Shown: piece by piece, positions 17,761 to 26,899 of the stretch
Layout: every line of letters begins with the position of its first letter
How positions within the stretch are numbered: the first letter of the stretch is position 1
Assembly (NCBI RefSeq): GCF_963526985.1
Contig: NZ_CAURPW010000002.1
Location: forward strand, 206,696 to 270,695
Direction: 5' to 3'
DNA length: 64,000 nt
Origin: an uncultured Campylobacter sp.
GTDB lineage: Bacteria; Campylobacterota; Campylobacteria; Campylobacterales; Campylobacteraceae
The notes under the pieces: generated by a model
What the model saw: the letters and a program-made list of their open reading frames with translations, nothing else
The model's database searches: none
Told to the model about the DNA's origin: nothing
Program-made: the position numbers and the translations under genes

Positions 17761-20121
17761 CTATCCTATTAGTTTGATATTTTTTCTAACTACGTTTTCA
17801 AGGTACTCGGACGAATACGGCTTAGTGATGTACTCGGTCATTCCTACCTCCACGCCTCTTAGCCTGTCGGTCTTTGACGTCCTTGAAGTTACCGCTATTA
17901 GCGGCAAATTTCTATATTTTGAATACTTTCTAATTTCGCCCGCTAGCGTATAGCCGTCCATCCTCGGCATCTCGATATCTATTAGCATCGCATCAAGCGC
18001 ATGTTCGCCCGACTTTACTATAGCTAGAGCCTCTACGCCGTTAGTAGCCTCTATCACCGTTACGCCAAGAGGGGCAAGCGATTTTTGCATTATAGTTCTA
18101 TCCATCTTCGAGTCGTCTACGATTAGTACCTTATAATCGCTCGGTTTTTCTTTTACGCTTTTTGAGGCCTCTATACTAGCTTTTATGTCTACTTTTATGT
18201 CTTTTGCCATCTCCATCATCATGCCAACGTCTATGATTAGCGTTACCCGGCCGTCGCCTCTTATCGTAGCGCCTGCGATTCCAGGAATGTTTTGTAAATA
18301 ATCGCCCATTGATTTAATTACGATCTCTTCTTGTCCAACTAGGCTATCTACGATGATGCCTAGCTTTGCTTCCGCTACGCCGATAACGACCACGTAGGTC
18401 TGATCTCCGCCGTCAAAGACCTGCTTGACGCCGAAGATGTCTGAGAGCTTAACCAGCGATAGCACTTCGTCGCGTAGTCTAAGCACGTTTTTGCCGTCGA
18501 TCGTGTAAATATCATCGATCGGCACTCGCACGGTCTCTAAGACGCTTGCTAGAGGGATAGCGAAAAATTCCTCCTGCGCGCCTACTAAAAGCGACTGGAT
18601 AATGGCTAACGTGAGCGGGATTTTTAGCTTCATCGTCGTGCCCTTGCCCACTTCGCTTTCGATATCGATTATGCCGTTTAGCTTTTCGATATTGGTCTTT
18701 ACGACGTCCATTCCCACGCCGCGGCCGCTTACGTTAGTTACCTTTGCCGCAGTCGAAAATCCCGGCTTAAATATAAGCCCGAACGCCTCTTTATCGCTCA
18801 TCGCGTCAGCTTCGCGCTCGGTTATGATGCCTTTTTCGACCGATCTAGCCTTTAGCATCTCAGCATCTAGCCCTTTACCGTCGTCGGTGATCTCGACTAC
18901 GATATGATTGCCTTCGTTATAGGCTTTTAGCTGTATGGTGCCTTTTTCGGGTTTGCCCGCAGCTAGTCTGGTTGCGCCGTCTTCGATACCGTGGTCGCAC
19001 GAGTTTCTTATCATATGAACGAGAGGATCGCCGATTTGCTCTACGATGGATTTATCCAGCTCTGTTTCTTCGCCCGTGATCTCAAGGTCGATTTGCTTAT
19101 TTAGCTCGCGGCTTAGATCGCGGATCATGCGAGGAAATTTATTAAACACTTTCGCGATAGGTAGCATCCTCGTTTTCATAACGGCTAGCTGTATGTCGGT
19201 GGTCACTAGGCTTAGGCTAGATACTACTTGATTTAGCTCCTCAAGGAATTTCTCGCCCTCGTATCTCTCCTCGACGTCGTCGTAAATTTTAAGCAATCTG
19301 TTTTTGCCGAGCACCAGCTCGCCGATAAGGTTCATCAAGTGATCTAGGCGCTTAACTTCGACGCGTATAGTCTGCTCGTCCGTACTTCCTCCGCCTCCGG
19401 TCGCGGGAACCTTTTTCTCCTCTTTTTTATCGGCGGGTTTTGCGGGAGCGGGTTTTGGAGCCGAAGCCGAATTTGAGGGAGCGGCAGCTTGCGGTGCGGC
19501 CGGTGCGGCTGGCTTTGGTGCTTCGCCTCCGGTTGCTTTTTGAGCGCGCCTTGCTTGATCCTCGGCTTTTCTTATTTTTAATAACCTTTCTATCTCGGCT
19601 TCTACCTCATCATCGCTTAAATTTGACAAATTTTCATCGCTAACGGGTCCCTGCTCAGGCTCTTTTGGCGCCTCCGCTACCGGCTCGGGCTCTACTGGAG
19701 CCGGATTGCTAGCAGTAGCGCTCGGGGCTTCGCCTTCAGATATCGCGGTTAGTCTTTTGCAGATATCTTCTATATCGATGCCTACGTCCGTATCGTTACC
19801 GCTATCTCTGATGCCGTGCAGTAGTCCCTTCATCATATCCACGGACTCTAGCACCACGTCCATTATGTCAGGAGTTATCTTTAGCTCGTCGCGGCGGGCT
19901 TTGTTTAGTACGTCCTCCATGTGGTGGGTGAGCTTAGTAAGGATGTCGAAATTTAAAAAGCTCGATGATCCTTTAACCGTATGCGCGACGCGGAAAATTC
20001 TATTTAAAAGCTCTAAATCCTCGGGATTTGACTCAAGCTCTATGAGGTCATGGTCTATTTGCTCTACTAGTTCGAAGGCTTCGACCAGGAAGTCTTCCAT
20101 TATTTCTTTCATATCGTCCAT
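17761..20121 (-). CDS. cheA: Chemotaxis histidine kinase with C-terminal receiver domain (CheAY)
   Basis: A 786-residue hybrid kinase. The HPt domain carries the phosphorylated histidine (H47, AHTVKGSSSFL). An Ala/Pro-rich linker covers about 130-245, then the dimerisation domain, the ATPase domain (N-box IRNSCDHGIE, G-boxes ITDDGKGLD and GRGVGMDVV), a CheW-like domain (about 520-645) and a receiver domain from 662 with the acceptor aspartate at 715 (LIDIEMPRMDGY). The CheA-receiver fusion is characteristic of Campylobacter and Helicobacter. The extra receiver is thought to act as a phosphate sink or modulator; that role is inference here. Confidence 0.97.
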   Translation of the reverse strand: MDDMKEIMEDFLVEAFELVEQIDHDLIELESNPEDLELLNRIFRVAHTVKGSSSFLNFDILTKLTHHMEDVLNKARRDELKITPDIMDVVLESVDMMKGLLHGIRDSGNDTDVGIDIEDICKRLTAISEGEAPSATASNPAPVEPEPVAEAPKEPEQGPVSDENLSNLSDDEVEAEIERLLKIRKAEDQARRAQKATGGEAPKPAAPAAPQAAAPSNSASAPKPAPAKPADKKEEKKVPATGGGGSTDEQTIRVEVKRLDHLMNLIGELVLGKNRLLKIYDDVEERYEGEKFLEELNQVVSSLSLVTTDIQLAVMKTRMLPIAKVFNKFPRMIRDLSRELNKQIDLEITGEETELDKSIVEQIGDPLVHMIRNSCDHGIEDGATRLAAGKPEKGTIQLKAYNEGNHIVVEITDDGKGLDAEMLKARSVEKGIITEREADAMSDKEAFGLIFKPGFSTAAKVTNVSGRGVGMDVVKTNIEKLNGIIDIESEVGKGTTMKLKIPLTLAIIQSLLVGAQEEFFAIPLASVLETVRVPIDDIYTIDGKNVLRLRDEVLSLVKLSDIFGVKQVFDGGDQTYVVVIGVAEAKLGIIVDSLVGQEEIVIKSMGDYLQNIPGIAGATIRGDGRVTLIIDVGMMMEMAKDIKVDIKASIEASKSVKEKPSDYKVLIVDDSKMDRTIMQKSLAPLGVTVIEATNGVEALAIVKSGEHALDAMLIDIEMPRMDGYTLAGEIRKYSKYRNLPLIAVTSRTSKTDRLRGVEVGMTEYITKPYSSEYLENVVRKNIKLIG

Positions 20122-20131
20122 GATTTCCCCC

Positions 20132-21073
20132 TTATTTCTTGTGCGCCTCGATTACTCGAAGCACCTCGTTATAAAATAGCGTCGCATCAAATTTAGTCAG
20201 ATACGCCGCAGCTCCAGCTTCCCTACTTTGAGCTTCGCTGTAGTCGTTGCTTAAAGACGAGTTAAATATAATAGGAATTCCCGCGTACCTAGGATCGTCT
20301 TTTATCGTAGAGGCAAATCGGTATCCATCCATCTGCGGCATCTCTATATCGCTTAATATAACCCTTAAAAAATTGCTTAGCTTATCACCGTACATCTCGT
20401 AAAGATCCTCCATCCTAGCAAGCCCCTCTACGCCGTCTTTTGCCTCTACTACTTTTAGCCCCATTTTTTCTAGCGTGTCTTTTACGAGCTTTCTAGCCGT
20501 CGAGCTATCGTCTAGCACTAGCGCTAAACCGCTTAAAAGCTTGTTTTGATCGATTTCGACCTCTATTTTTGGACTATAGATGCCAAGCTCTTCTACTACG
20601 CTTTCAAGATCTAGTATGAGCAAAACCTCGTCGTTTTCGATACGAGTTACGCCCGTTATTTTACCTTTATCTAGCGTCCCAGCATTTGAAGCAAAGGTCG
20701 CCGCCTCGATATCCGCCCAGCTTATACGCCTAATGCGTTTTGCCTCATGGACGATAAAACCTATCAAAATTTCGCTAAATTCGGCGATGATGACGCGAGG
20801 CTTGATCGCCGCATCTTTGGGCTCATTTATCTGCATCCATTTGGCTAAATTTATCACGGGTATCACGACACCGCGTAAATCAAAAATCCCCTCGATATAC
20901 TCGGGTACTCCGGGAAGTTCGGTTAAATTCGGCATCTTGATGATTTCGCGCACCTTTGCGACATTGACGCCGTATATGCCCTCATATACCTTGTCGCCTG
21001 ATTGTTTAAAGATACGAAAATCAACAAGCTCCATCTCGTTTGAACCGGTTTTTAGTTCACCGTTGTTAAGCAT
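20132..21073 (-). CDS. cheV: Chemotaxis protein CheV (CheW domain plus receiver)
   Basis: A 313-residue protein with an N-terminal CheW-like domain (YGVNVAKVREIIKMPNL, GIFDLRGVVIPVINLAK) and a C-terminal receiver domain whose phosphate-accepting aspartate is at 242 (ILSDIEMPQMDGY). CheV couples receptors to CheA and can be phosphorylated by it, which helps adaptation. It heads the cheV-cheA-cheW group, ten bases before cheA. Confidence 0.95.
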   Translation of the reverse strand: MLNNGELKTGSNEMELVDFRIFKQSGDKVYEGIYGVNVAKVREIIKMPNLTELPGVPEYIEGIFDLRGVVIPVINLAKWMQINEPKDAAIKPRVIIAEFSEILIGFIVHEAKRIRRISWADIEAATFASNAGTLDKGKITGVTRIENDEVLLILDLESVVEELGIYSPKIEVEIDQNKLLSGLALVLDDSSTARKLVKDTLEKMGLKVVEAKDGVEGLARMEDLYEMYGDKLSNFLRVILSDIEMPQMDGYRFASTIKDDPRYAGIPIIFNSSLSNDYSEAQSREAGAAAYLTKFDATLFYNEVLRVIEAHKK

Positions 21074-21074
21074 T

Positions 21075-21815
21075 TTAAACCTTTACGCTCTTTCGAGCAA
21101 ACTTGATATTTGGAGCGTATTCTACTATAAAATAGCTTTGCTCGCATGCAAAAGACGGCACGTTTACATATTTTTGAGAACCGAGCTCAAAAATATCGCC
21201 TTGATGATAGTGTCCCTCGATGACGATATCAGCCTTACAAAGACCGTTATACCGATATACTTTAGCTTCGGCTAGCTCTTTAAAATTAGGAATTTTGTAG
21301 TCTAAAATTTTTCGTTTAAGCTTATTTAAAATTCGTTTCGAGAGTCTGAAATTTAAAAATTTATCGAAGAAATTCATCGTTTTTAAAAAAAATTCTACGC
21401 GTAAAAATCTCAAAGCGTATTTTGAAACCAAAGGCAAAAATATATCTCCGTGCGCGATAAAAACGCATTTTTGGCACTTTGAAGCAAATTTAACCGGCTG
21501 CGCGCCGATAGGATAGGTTCTGACGTTTTTAAAAAGCGGGGCGAGGTTAAAATCGTGATTTCCCTCGAAATAATAAATTTCCGTTTTTTTGCTTATCTCG
21601 TTTATGACGTCAATATAAGGCTCGTAAAATTTGACGAAAAACTCGCACTGCGCGGCCAAAAAATCAAACATATCGCCCATCAAAAACAGCTGAGGCGTCT
21701 TTATCTCGCCGCTTTTTAACGCGTATAAAAACCGTAGGAAATTTTTACGGTTTTCGTTTTCATGCGAGTCGGCGATAAATATCGCTCCCTCTTTTATAAC
21801 GATTTGCTCAGGCAT
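21075..21815 (-). CDS. LpxH-like metallophosphoesterase (UDP-2,3-diacylglucosamine diphosphatase candidate)
   Basis: A 246-residue calcineurin-like phosphoesterase with the full metal-binding set: ADSHE near the N terminus, LMGDMFD, GNHD, AHGD and EGHYHQGD. The D-x-H opening and GHYH ending fit the LpxH family, which cleaves UDP-diacylglucosamine to lipid X in lipid A synthesis. lpxB, encoding the enzyme that uses that product, is two genes upstream on the same strand, which supports this. C. jejuni has a matching gene beside cheV. The biochemical assignment is by family and context. Confidence 0.75.
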   Translation of the reverse strand: MPEQIVIKEGAIFIADSHENENRKNFLRFLYALKSGEIKTPQLFLMGDMFDFLAAQCEFFVKFYEPYIDVINEISKKTEIYYFEGNHDFNLAPLFKNVRTYPIGAQPVKFASKCQKCVFIAHGDIFLPLVSKYALRFLRVEFFLKTMNFFDKFLNFRLSKRILNKLKRKILDYKIPNFKELAEAKVYRYNGLCKADIVIEGHYHQGDIFELGSQKYVNVPSFACEQSYFIVEYAPNIKFARKSVKV

Positions 21816-22134
21816 AAAATTTTACTTTTTTAAGCGTTAAATTCGTAGCCGCAAGCCCAAAATTGCGCGAACTTAGCAAGGCAAATTTTGCTAAAGCGAT
21901 TTTTAAAAATTTAGCGCTCGGCAAACTTGGAATTTTAAAACCGGCAGTCAAATTTAAAGGCGGTAAAATCTGCATCAAAGCAAATTTCCTCGCTACCCCC
22001 GGTAGAGTAAATTTAACCGCAAGTTTGGCGGTATTTGCCGCGTTTATGGGTTTTTTATTTAACCTAAAAACAGCCGCAAATCTACTCACCTTGCAGATAA
22101 ATTTGAGGCTAAATGCTCCCGCAAACTCTCTCAT
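21808..22134 (-). CDS. Hypothetical basic protein bridging greA and the LpxH-like gene (doubtful)
   Basis: A 108-codon ORF starts at an ATG overlapping the greA stop (TGATG) and runs eight bases into the next gene. The product is Lys/Ala/Leu/Phe-rich with no recognised motif, and an ORF on the opposite strand (21863-22165) is equally open because the region is full of the AAATTT palindrome. It closely parallels the ORF at 11445-11858 in position and composition. A real coupled small gene and an accidental opening are both possible. Confidence 0.3.
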   Translation of the reverse strand: MREFAGAFSLKFICKVSRFAAVFRLNKKPINAANTAKLAVKFTLPGVARKFALMQILPPLNLTAGFKIPSLPSAKFLKIALAKFALLSSRNFGLAATNLTLKKVKFYA

Positions 22135-22622
22135 CAGTCCTCAAATTTTATCGGCTTGTAGCTAACCGATACTATTTCTACGTCGCTTCTGCCGTTTGGT
22201 AAATTTAGCGCGACCTCGTCGCCCTCGCTCTTGCCGATTAGCTGTTTGGCTAGAGGCGAGTTTATAGAGATGAGACCGCGCTCTAGGTTGCTCTCCGGCG
22301 TACCCACTAGCGTGTAGGTCCTTTCTAACTCGGTTTCTACGTCCATGATGACGACTGTTGAGCCGAATTTTACTTTATCGTGCTCGTACTCTGCGGGGTC
22401 GATTACCTTAGCGCGGCTTACTATGTCGCTTAGCTCGGCGATACGGCTCTCGATAAACGCCTGCTTTTCGCGCGCGGCGTGGTACTCGGCATTTTCTTTT
22501 AGATCGCCGTGACTGCGCGCGATATCGATCTCCTCGACGATATTCGGGCGTTCGACGGTTTTTAGATTTTTTAGTTCGTTCGTGATTTTTTCATATCCAA
22601 AAAGCGTCATAGGTTCGGTCAT
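22134..22622 (-). CDS. greA: Transcription elongation factor GreA
   Basis: This 162-residue factor rescues backtracked RNA polymerase by stimulating transcript cleavage. The N-terminal coiled-coil hairpin includes ARSHGDLKENAEYHAAREKQ, whose acidic tip residues act in the polymerase channel, and the C-terminal FKBP-like domain has SPLAKQLIGKSEGD. The length is typical. It overlaps the lpxB stop by four bases; the greA-lpxB pairing is also present in C. jejuni. Confidence 0.96.
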   Translation of the reverse strand: MTEPMTLFGYEKITNELKNLKTVERPNIVEEIDIARSHGDLKENAEYHAAREKQAFIESRIAELSDIVSRAKVIDPAEYEHDKVKFGSTVVIMDVETELERTYTLVGTPESNLERGLISINSPLAKQLIGKSEGDEVALNLPNGRSDVEIVSVSYKPIKFED

Positions 22623-23659
22623 TTTTCATCCTTTTTAGTCGTTAAAATTTGCGCCACGTTTGCGGCAGAGCCGTGTTTTAGGTATCCTCGCAACTTCTCG
22701 CAGCCAGCGATAAATTTCTTTTTATCGCAGCTCTCGTAGGCTTTTATTAGATTGCTCGGCGTTACTTCCTCTTGCAGTAGCTCTTCGTGTAGCGCCTCTT
22801 CGCCCATAAAATCAAACATTATATTTGCAAGCCCGATGTGGCGCAGCTTCACAAACATCCGCGCGATCATTATATCGATTGCCTTTGCTTTATAAGCTAG
22901 AACAAACGGCGTGCCCACGAGCGCGGCCTGCAGAGTCGCAGTGCCAGAGCAGATGAAGGCAAACTCGCTTTGCAAAAGCGCGCGCGGCGCGTCCGTAACC
23001 ACGCTAAAGCCGCTAACGTCGCCGTAAATTTGCATTTCGTTTGCCAAAAAAGGCGGCACGACGAGCAGTTTTTCTTTGTCTTTTATACGGCTTGCTACCT
23101 CGCGAAAAATCGGCATCAACCGCGAAATTTCAGCCCTGCGGGATCCGGGCATAAAAGCGATCTTGCCGCTTTGCAAAAGCTCGTTTTTTCGTACTCGCAG
23201 CTCGTCAAGCAGCGGGTGTCCGACGTAGCGCGAGCGGTTAAAATACATCCCGTCAAAGGGCAAAATCGACGCCAAATGATCGCAGTACGCCTCGACTTTC
23301 GCCACGCGCCCAGCCTTCCACGCCCACACCTGCGGCAAGATGTAGTAGGTTACGGGCGTTTTGATGCCCGCTTCTTTGATTGCCTTAGCTAGCGGCAGGT
23401 TAAAGGCGGGACTATCTATCAGCAGCACGGCATCGCACTGCTCAGCTAGGCGAGTCATCTCTTTTACCGCGCGTTTTGCCTTAAAATAAAGCGGCAAAAC
23501 CTCTACGAAGCCCATAGCGGAAAACTCCGAGCTTGGCATAAAAGGCTCGCCGAATTTCTCATCAAAAATGCCTTTTAATTCGCACTTTGGCAGGTGCTCT
23601 AAAACCTGCTCGAAGTGCAAATTTGCAGAAGCCTCCAAACAAGAGACGAGTAGCTTCAC
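22619..23659 (-). CDS. lpxB: Lipid-A-disaccharide synthase
   Basis: This 346-residue GT19 glycosyltransferase joins lipid X and UDP-diacylglucosamine into the tetra-acyl disaccharide of lipid A at the inner membrane. Recognisable segments are LVSCLEASANLHFEQVL, VLLIDSPAFNLPLAKAIK, YYILPQVWAWK, LPFD, FMPGSRRAEI and FICSGTATLQAALVGTPFVLAYK. It is slightly shorter than the E. coli enzyme (about 380). It overlaps the neighbours on both sides by four bases. Confidence 0.95.
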   Translation of the reverse strand: MKLLVSCLEASANLHFEQVLEHLPKCELKGIFDEKFGEPFMPSSEFSAMGFVEVLPLYFKAKRAVKEMTRLAEQCDAVLLIDSPAFNLPLAKAIKEAGIKTPVTYYILPQVWAWKAGRVAKVEAYCDHLASILPFDGMYFNRSRYVGHPLLDELRVRKNELLQSGKIAFMPGSRRAEISRLMPIFREVASRIKDKEKLLVVPPFLANEMQIYGDVSGFSVVTDAPRALLQSEFAFICSGTATLQAALVGTPFVLAYKAKAIDIMIARMFVKLRHIGLANIMFDFMGEEALHEELLQEEVTPSNLIKAYESCDKKKFIAGCEKLRGYLKHGSAANVAQILTTKKDEK

Positions 23660-24111
23660 TGATTGCCCTCAAATTCGCTAACTATATCCGCAAGCTCGGT
23701 CGCGCGCTCTTTAGTCATCTGTAAATAGCAATCGGCCGCGTCTAGACGGTGAATCGTTCCTTGCCTAGGATAAAACGCGCATTTGGCCTCTTTATAAGCA
23801 ACCCACTTGCGCTGTATATCTTTTAGGATTTTTTTATTTTCGTCGTTTAGTACGCTCATAGCCTTTTTATAGTTTTCGTTTAAAATTTTATCTTGGACGG
23901 CGAATTCGGCATTTATACATCCTACCATACCAGCGGTGGAGCTATCTTTTTGCATACATTCATCTACGCGCCTTTGCGATTCGTCCCTTTCTTCAAGATT
24001 CGTCTCTAAATTCGACGGCGAATTTGACGAAGGCTTTGTTTTTATCGCAAGATCTTGCGCACCAAAAACCAAACTCGCCGCAAGCGCAGCAAAAATAATT
24101 TTTTTAAGCAT
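23656..24111 (-). CDS. LprI-family (DUF1311) secreted protein
   Basis: A 151-residue protein with a signal peptide (MLKKIIFAALAASLVFGAQ) and a DUF1311/LprI-type domain: four cysteines and the pattern LNENYKKAMSVLNDENKKILKDIQRKWVAYKEAKCAF. Some members inhibit lysozyme in the periplasm; others have unknown roles. AAAGGAGAA precedes the ATG. It is the first gene of the long minus-strand run and overlaps the lpxB start by four bases. Confidence 0.75.
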   Translation of the reverse strand: MLKKIIFAALAASLVFGAQDLAIKTKPSSNSPSNLETNLEERDESQRRVDECMQKDSSTAGMVGCINAEFAVQDKILNENYKKAMSVLNDENKKILKDIQRKWVAYKEAKCAFYPRQGTIHRLDAADCYLQMTKERATELADIVSEFEGNQ

Positions 24112-24227
24112 ATTTTCTCCTTTAAATTTGATGAGGATTATCGCCTAAAACGGCTAAATAAACAATAAATTTTAAATTTATAAGCGAAATTGGGATTTTG
24201 AAATTTGAAAGAAAAATGCGTAAATTT

Positions 24228-24257
24228 AAAAACCCAAAGCCCGTAGGCCTTGGGTTT
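24228..24257 (-). terminator. Rho-independent terminator of nrfA
   Basis: AAACCCAA and TTGGGTTT arms extended by GCC/GGC pairs form a stable hairpin just past the nrfA stop. On the minus strand it is followed by TTTTTAAATTT. This separates the nrf operon from the long run that begins at 24111. Confidence 0.75.
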
Positions 24258-24263
24258 AGGGGT

Positions 24264-25973
24264 TTATTTAAAATTTAGGTTCTTAACGTCTTCGTCGGCT
24301 TTTTTCATAGCTTCGGTAGGCGCTACGCCGATAGGATATTTATGTCCTAAAGAAGCAGGCGCAGGAACCGGAGTAGCCTCTTGAGTTAGCTTGATGCTGA
24401 TGCCGTAAGGCGCAAGCTCGTTAACTAGCTCGGTTTGTCCTTGGCGAGCAAATTCTTTACATTGACCTAGGATCCTAGCCGACTCTTCGTCTCCGTGGAA
24501 GCCGTAGCTGTTTTCGCTAAATGCGAAGTCCCAGCGGATGTGAGTTTTGCGGTGCAAGTAAAGAGTCTTTTCAAGAGCCTTACTGATAGCTTCTTTTCTC
24601 TCTTTTTCATCGGCGATCGAAGCAAATTTCTCATGCTTAGCTAGCTCGGCTCTGGCCGTTTTTATGTCCTGGATCAAAGAAAGTAGCGCATTTTCGCAGT
24701 TTCTTAGCTCGTAAGCGTGGCGATTTTGCACGAATGAAATTCTATCTTTTAGCACTTGTTCGCTTTGCGGGTGGCAAGTTTTGCAAGCCGCGTTTATATC
24801 GGCAAGCGGAGTTAAAATTTCATGCTCGGTGATCTTTTGAGCTCCGGCGCGTTTATACGGCATGTGGCAGTCTGCGCACGTTACGCCGCTTCTTCCGTGG
24901 ATACCGGTTGAGCTTAGCTCAGCTTCTGAGTGCTGCATCTTGATGATTTTAGCGCCGGTATCTTTGTGGATGTAGTCAAATTTAAACCCGTCCTCTTTGG
25001 CTAACTGATCGTCATAGTATTGGTCGAAATTCTCGATCTTAAACGGCTCGTCTTTCTTCCAGAAATTCCAAGGGAAGGTTAAAACGGATTCTTTGCCTGC
25101 AGGATAGTATTCTACGTGGCACTGCATACAAACGTAGCTTCTCATCTCTTGTCTGGTGGCCTTTATACCGCTTTTTGCGTCGGCTTGGTAGCCTCTAGCG
25201 ACCATTGCGTTTACGAATGCGGGTCTTGTTACTCTTAGGCTCATATCATCTGGCGAGTGGCAGTCTGCACAGGTGCTGCCTAGATGCGATCCGTGGATAC
25301 TCTCGCCGTGTTTAGCCGCGATTTTTTTCATGACGTCAAAATACGGGATAGAGTTCATCTTCGTCCACGCGGCTTTTCTCTTTTCGCCTTCCTCTTTAGG
25401 CATTACGTCGAAAAACGGCATAGGCTTAGTTGCAGCAGGCGTAGGATCGGCAGTTAGGTTATAATCGCCATCAACTTGAAGCGCGGTTAAATATCCGGTG
25501 TGGCAATTGACGCAATATCCTGGCTGACCCTTAAATGCAGGAAGCCCGTGAGCGTTTAGATACTCTTTATCGTTTCTTTTGGTTTCGATCTGATCTATCT
25601 GCGAATAGTAGTGGGTTCGCGGTTTGCTGTAATCCACGCCGAACGCATAGCCGTTCCAAAACACCGTAGCTGCAGGCCAGCGAATAATCTTGCTATAAGG
25701 TAAATCTCCGCCGAAAGCCGTTTCTACAAATTCGCTTCCTTTTGGATTTGCGTCGCTTTTATACTCCATTTTTTTGTAAGCATCGAGCTGATTTGGGAAA
25801 TTTGCGCCCCATTTTTCAAAATCAGGCTCAAGTTCGCTTACTTTATTGAGCATTAGCGGATACATCTTTTCTTCGGCTTTTTTAGCGCCGATATCCGTAA
25901 AAAGCGCGAACATAGCCGCACCGAGTACGACAGCCACTAAGAAAGTAGCTACATACAACACTTTGTTTTTCAT
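24264..25973 (-). CDS. nrfA: Pentaheme cytochrome c nitrite reductase (ammonia forming)
   Basis: This 569-residue periplasmic enzyme reduces nitrite to ammonium with six electrons. An N-terminal signal anchor (residues 5-26) precedes five heme motifs: CVNCH (154), CADCH (235), CMQCH (282), CADCH (366) and CKTCH (397). In most NrfA proteins the first, catalytic heme motif is CxxCK; here it is CxxCH, as I recall for C. jejuni. The region RSYVCMQCHVEYY and HGRSGVTCADCHMPY holds likely active-site residues. It is encoded 19 bases after nrfH, its membrane quinol oxidase partner. Confidence 0.95.
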   Translation of the reverse strand: MKNKVLYVATFLVAVVLGAAMFALFTDIGAKKAEEKMYPLMLNKVSELEPDFEKWGANFPNQLDAYKKMEYKSDANPKGSEFVETAFGGDLPYSKIIRWPAATVFWNGYAFGVDYSKPRTHYYSQIDQIETKRNDKEYLNAHGLPAFKGQPGYCVNCHTGYLTALQVDGDYNLTADPTPAATKPMPFFDVMPKEEGEKRKAAWTKMNSIPYFDVMKKIAAKHGESIHGSHLGSTCADCHSPDDMSLRVTRPAFVNAMVARGYQADAKSGIKATRQEMRSYVCMQCHVEYYPAGKESVLTFPWNFWKKDEPFKIENFDQYYDDQLAKEDGFKFDYIHKDTGAKIIKMQHSEAELSSTGIHGRSGVTCADCHMPYKRAGAQKITEHEILTPLADINAACKTCHPQSEQVLKDRISFVQNRHAYELRNCENALLSLIQDIKTARAELAKHEKFASIADEKERKEAISKALEKTLYLHRKTHIRWDFAFSENSYGFHGDEESARILGQCKEFARQGQTELVNELAPYGISIKLTQEATPVPAPASLGHKYPIGVAPTEAMKKADEDVKNLNFK

Positions 25974-25992
25974 TTTATCCTCCTGTTAAATT

Positions 25993-26535
25993 TTAAAAGT
26001 TATGCGCGTGTCCCGCTTCGCGGTGGCAAGATACACATCTTAAAGGCTCGCTAGAATTGCCTTGATGCTCTTTGAGATTTTTATCAAACGGTTTTGCCGC
26101 TCCTATAGCGCGCGGATCGATAACGTTTGAGACGTACTCTTTATGGCAGTCCATGCAGTTTTCCTGAACGACTCTTTTTGTTTTTTCGTTTGCGGTAAAT
26201 GCGTAAGGATTGTCTTTAAAAGTAACGGCATACGCGTGTCCTAGGCCGCTTTGAGCCTTCATGATCCAATATCCTATAAAATCATGCGGCAAATGGCAGT
26301 CGTTACAGGTAGCGACGTTTTGGTGTCCGCCTCTTGACCAGCTTTCGTAGACTTGATTCATCACGTGACAGTTTTTACAGGCTGCAGGATCCGGACTAAA
26401 GTATGAAAATCCCTTGGCATAGTAAAAAGTGTATAGTCCGTGACCGATAACCACTCCAAACGATAGCAACAAAAGAATGACCCAGATGGATGCTTTTTTC
26501 TTTGTGTTTTCCATGACGGGCTTTCTAACCTCCAT
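25993..26535 (-). CDS. nrfH: Tetraheme quinol dehydrogenase NrfH
   Basis: This 180-residue NapC/NirT-family cytochrome passes electrons from menaquinol to NrfA. One N-terminal transmembrane helix (about 16-40) is followed by four heme motifs: CKNCH (53), CNDCH (77), CMDCH (127) and CVSCH (167). The ATG at 26535 is used here; a second ATG at 26514 lies after a GGAGGT and would remove seven residues. The promoter should lie in the AT-rich region upstream. Confidence 0.95.
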   Translation of the reverse strand: MEVRKPVMENTKKKASIWVILLLLSFGVVIGHGLYTFYYAKGFSYFSPDPAACKNCHVMNQVYESWSRGGHQNVATCNDCHLPHDFIGYWIMKAQSGLGHAYAVTFKDNPYAFTANEKTKRVVQENCMDCHKEYVSNVIDPRAIGAAKPFDKNLKEHQGNSSEPLRCVSCHREAGHAHNF

Positions 26536-26899
26536 TATAAATTTAAATAAAACTTAACTTTATTTATTGGACGTATTTTATAATCTTAATACTTAAAGTT
26601 TGTTTTAAAATTTAATGTAATAAAAATTAAATTTAAAGATTGGTTTTATATTACTTAAATATTATAATAAGCATTATCATTATTTGACTTATTTTGCTCT
26701 GTATATTCTTAGTTACATAATATAATATATTTAATAACTTAATTATAAATTAAATTTTAGAGTTACAATTTTAAGTAAATATTGTATGTCTTATGAAAAA
26801 TTTAATTTCAAATAAATAAAGCTATGATAAAATCCAAATCTAAATTTTACTCGGCAAAGCTCGCTAAATTTGAGTTCTTGCAACGCTTTAAGGATAAAT
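26536..26899. promoter_or_regulatory. AT-rich divergent promoter region between nrfH and surE
   Basis: About 360 bases separate two divergent genes. Most of it (26550-26830) is extremely AT-rich compared with the surroundings and contains many TATAAT-like and TTAA-rich stretches. I saw no gene in it. It must hold the nrfHA promoter and probably the surE promoter; no specific regulator site was identified with confidence. Confidence 0.55.

Noticed and set aside
20580..21275. 231-codon plus-strand ORF across cheV and the LpxH-like gene
   Set aside because: It is antisense to two genes with clear domains, and its Ser-rich composition is typical of a shadow frame.
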